From positions 1 through 5,142 of the forward strand of contig JANZYY010000380.1 of NCBI GenBank assembly GCA_026419705.1: 5,142 nucleotides of DNA, in the 5' to 3' direction. Source of the DNA: Fischerella sp. Lineage in GTDB: Bacteria; Cyanobacteriota; Cyanobacteriia; Cyanobacteriales; Nostocaceae. The position numbers and the translations under genes were made by a program. Shown piece after piece: positions 4,926-5,142 of this stretch. Every line of letters starts with the position of its first letter. The first letter of the stretch is position 1. The notes beneath the pieces are model-generated. The model did not search any database, had not been told where the DNA came from, and was given only the letters and a program-made list of their open reading frames with translations.

Positions 4926-5052
4926 GAGGACAGAAAACAGACCCTAGGCTATGTCATCTCCTGTCATAATTTTAAAGTCAGGCGAAAGCGCTGCTTAAAA
5001 TTTGCTGGGAGAGAATGTCAATCTCAAACTTAACTGATATCGAAGCTAAAAG

Positions 5053-5142
5053 ATGAAGTTTGACAAAATATTAATTGCTAATCGAGGAGAAATCGCACTT
5101 CGCATTCTCCGAGCTTGTGAAGAAATGGGGATTGCGACTGTG
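5053..5142 (+). CDS. accC: Biotin carboxylase subunit of acetyl-CoA carboxylase, N-terminus only
   Basis: The 30 visible codons begin MKFDKILIANRGEIALRILR, the classic opening of the biotin carboxylase N-terminal (pre-ATP-grasp) domain, with the near-universal KILIANRGEIA-R motif. AccC uses ATP and bicarbonate to carboxylate biotin on AccB, the first half-reaction of malonyl-CoA formation in fatty-acid synthesis. Cyanobacteria carry it as a separate protein of about 450 residues; about 93% lies beyond the right edge. The ATG at 5053 is fixed by an in-frame TAA two codons upstream. The ribosome-binding site is weak (AAAAG directly before the ATG; a GGGAGAG lies too far upstream). The same opening is shared by pyruvate and propionyl-CoA carboxylases, but in a cyanobacterium AccC is by far the best call. 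Confidence 0.93.
   Translation, partial: MKFDKILIANRGEIALRILRACEEMGIATV

Larger units (their letters stand above)
4491..5052. other. 562-base intergenic region rich in palindromes, between divergent tRNA-Leu and accC
   Basis: No supported protein gene lies here. It must hold the promoters of tRNA-Leu (minus) and accC (plus). Going right: a CACTATAGTG palindrome (4528-4537); TGACAAG/CTTGTCA (4608-4614, 4630-4636); a heptamer-based hairpin (4659-4712); CGAAAAC/GTTTTCG (4758-4764, 4799-4805); CTGCAAAATTTGCAG (4821-4835); the interspersed-repeat-like block 4838-4925; and two TGTCAT copies ten bases apart (4952-4967) near a CATAAT -10-like box (4965-4970) that could serve accC. Confidence 0.6.

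Noticed and set aside
4739..5033. Overlapping plus-strand frames of 76 and 67 codons before accC
   Set aside because: They run through the palindromic repeat block (giving NPPLKVPDANF and FQGSLGG-type strings), match no family I know, and have no good ribosome-binding site.

Overview
The window looks like a piece of a filamentous, probably heterocyst-forming (Nostocales-type) cyanobacterium. The evidence is five GCGATCGC (HIP1) octamers at 399-406, 732-739, 1536-1543, 2487-2494 and 3443-3450, heptanucleotide tandem repeats (STRR type) at five places, and cyanobacterial protein families (CcsA/CcsB, DUF3352, the chorismate lyase related to Synechocystis Sll1797, stand-alone AccC). The genus cannot be fixed from the sequence alone. 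Positions 1-19 are not genomic: they are exactly the Nextera/Tn5 mosaic-end adapter, so the left edge is an untrimmed read or contig end.

Layout. 20-874 (minus) is the N-terminal 285 residues of CcsA (CcsB in NCBI family naming), the haem-handling protein of System II cytochrome c maturation, cut inside its WWD motif by the contig end. 875-1043 is a spacer filled with heptamer repeats. 1044-2783 (minus) is a 579-residue DUF3352 protein, membrane-anchored at the N-terminus, with a visible internal duplication. 2784-3559 is a 776-base AT-rich gap with no convincing protein gene but several inverted repeats. 3560-4204 (minus) is a chorismate lyase for the plastoquinone head group that has to start at TTG. 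4410-4490 (minus) is tRNA-Leu(GAG). 4491-5052 is a 562-base gap rich in palindromes, including an interspersed-repeat-like block at 4838-4925. 5053-5142 (plus) is the first 30 codons of accC, biotin carboxylase, running off the right edge.

How the genes relate. CcsA (maturation of cytochromes f, c6 and c550) and the chorismate lyase (plastoquinone) both serve photosynthetic electron transport, and AccC serves fatty-acid synthesis. The spacers are long, so they look like separate housekeeping units rather than one operon. DUF3352 and ccsA, in tandem 169 bases apart, are the only pair that might share a transcript.

I found no sign of a mobile element with a transposase, a CRISPR array, a defence system or a biosynthetic cluster. 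The notable points are the adapter, the heptamer repeats (one set inside the ccsA coding frame), the DUF3352 duplication, the TTG start, and the structured non-coding gaps. I do not see a new biological system here.
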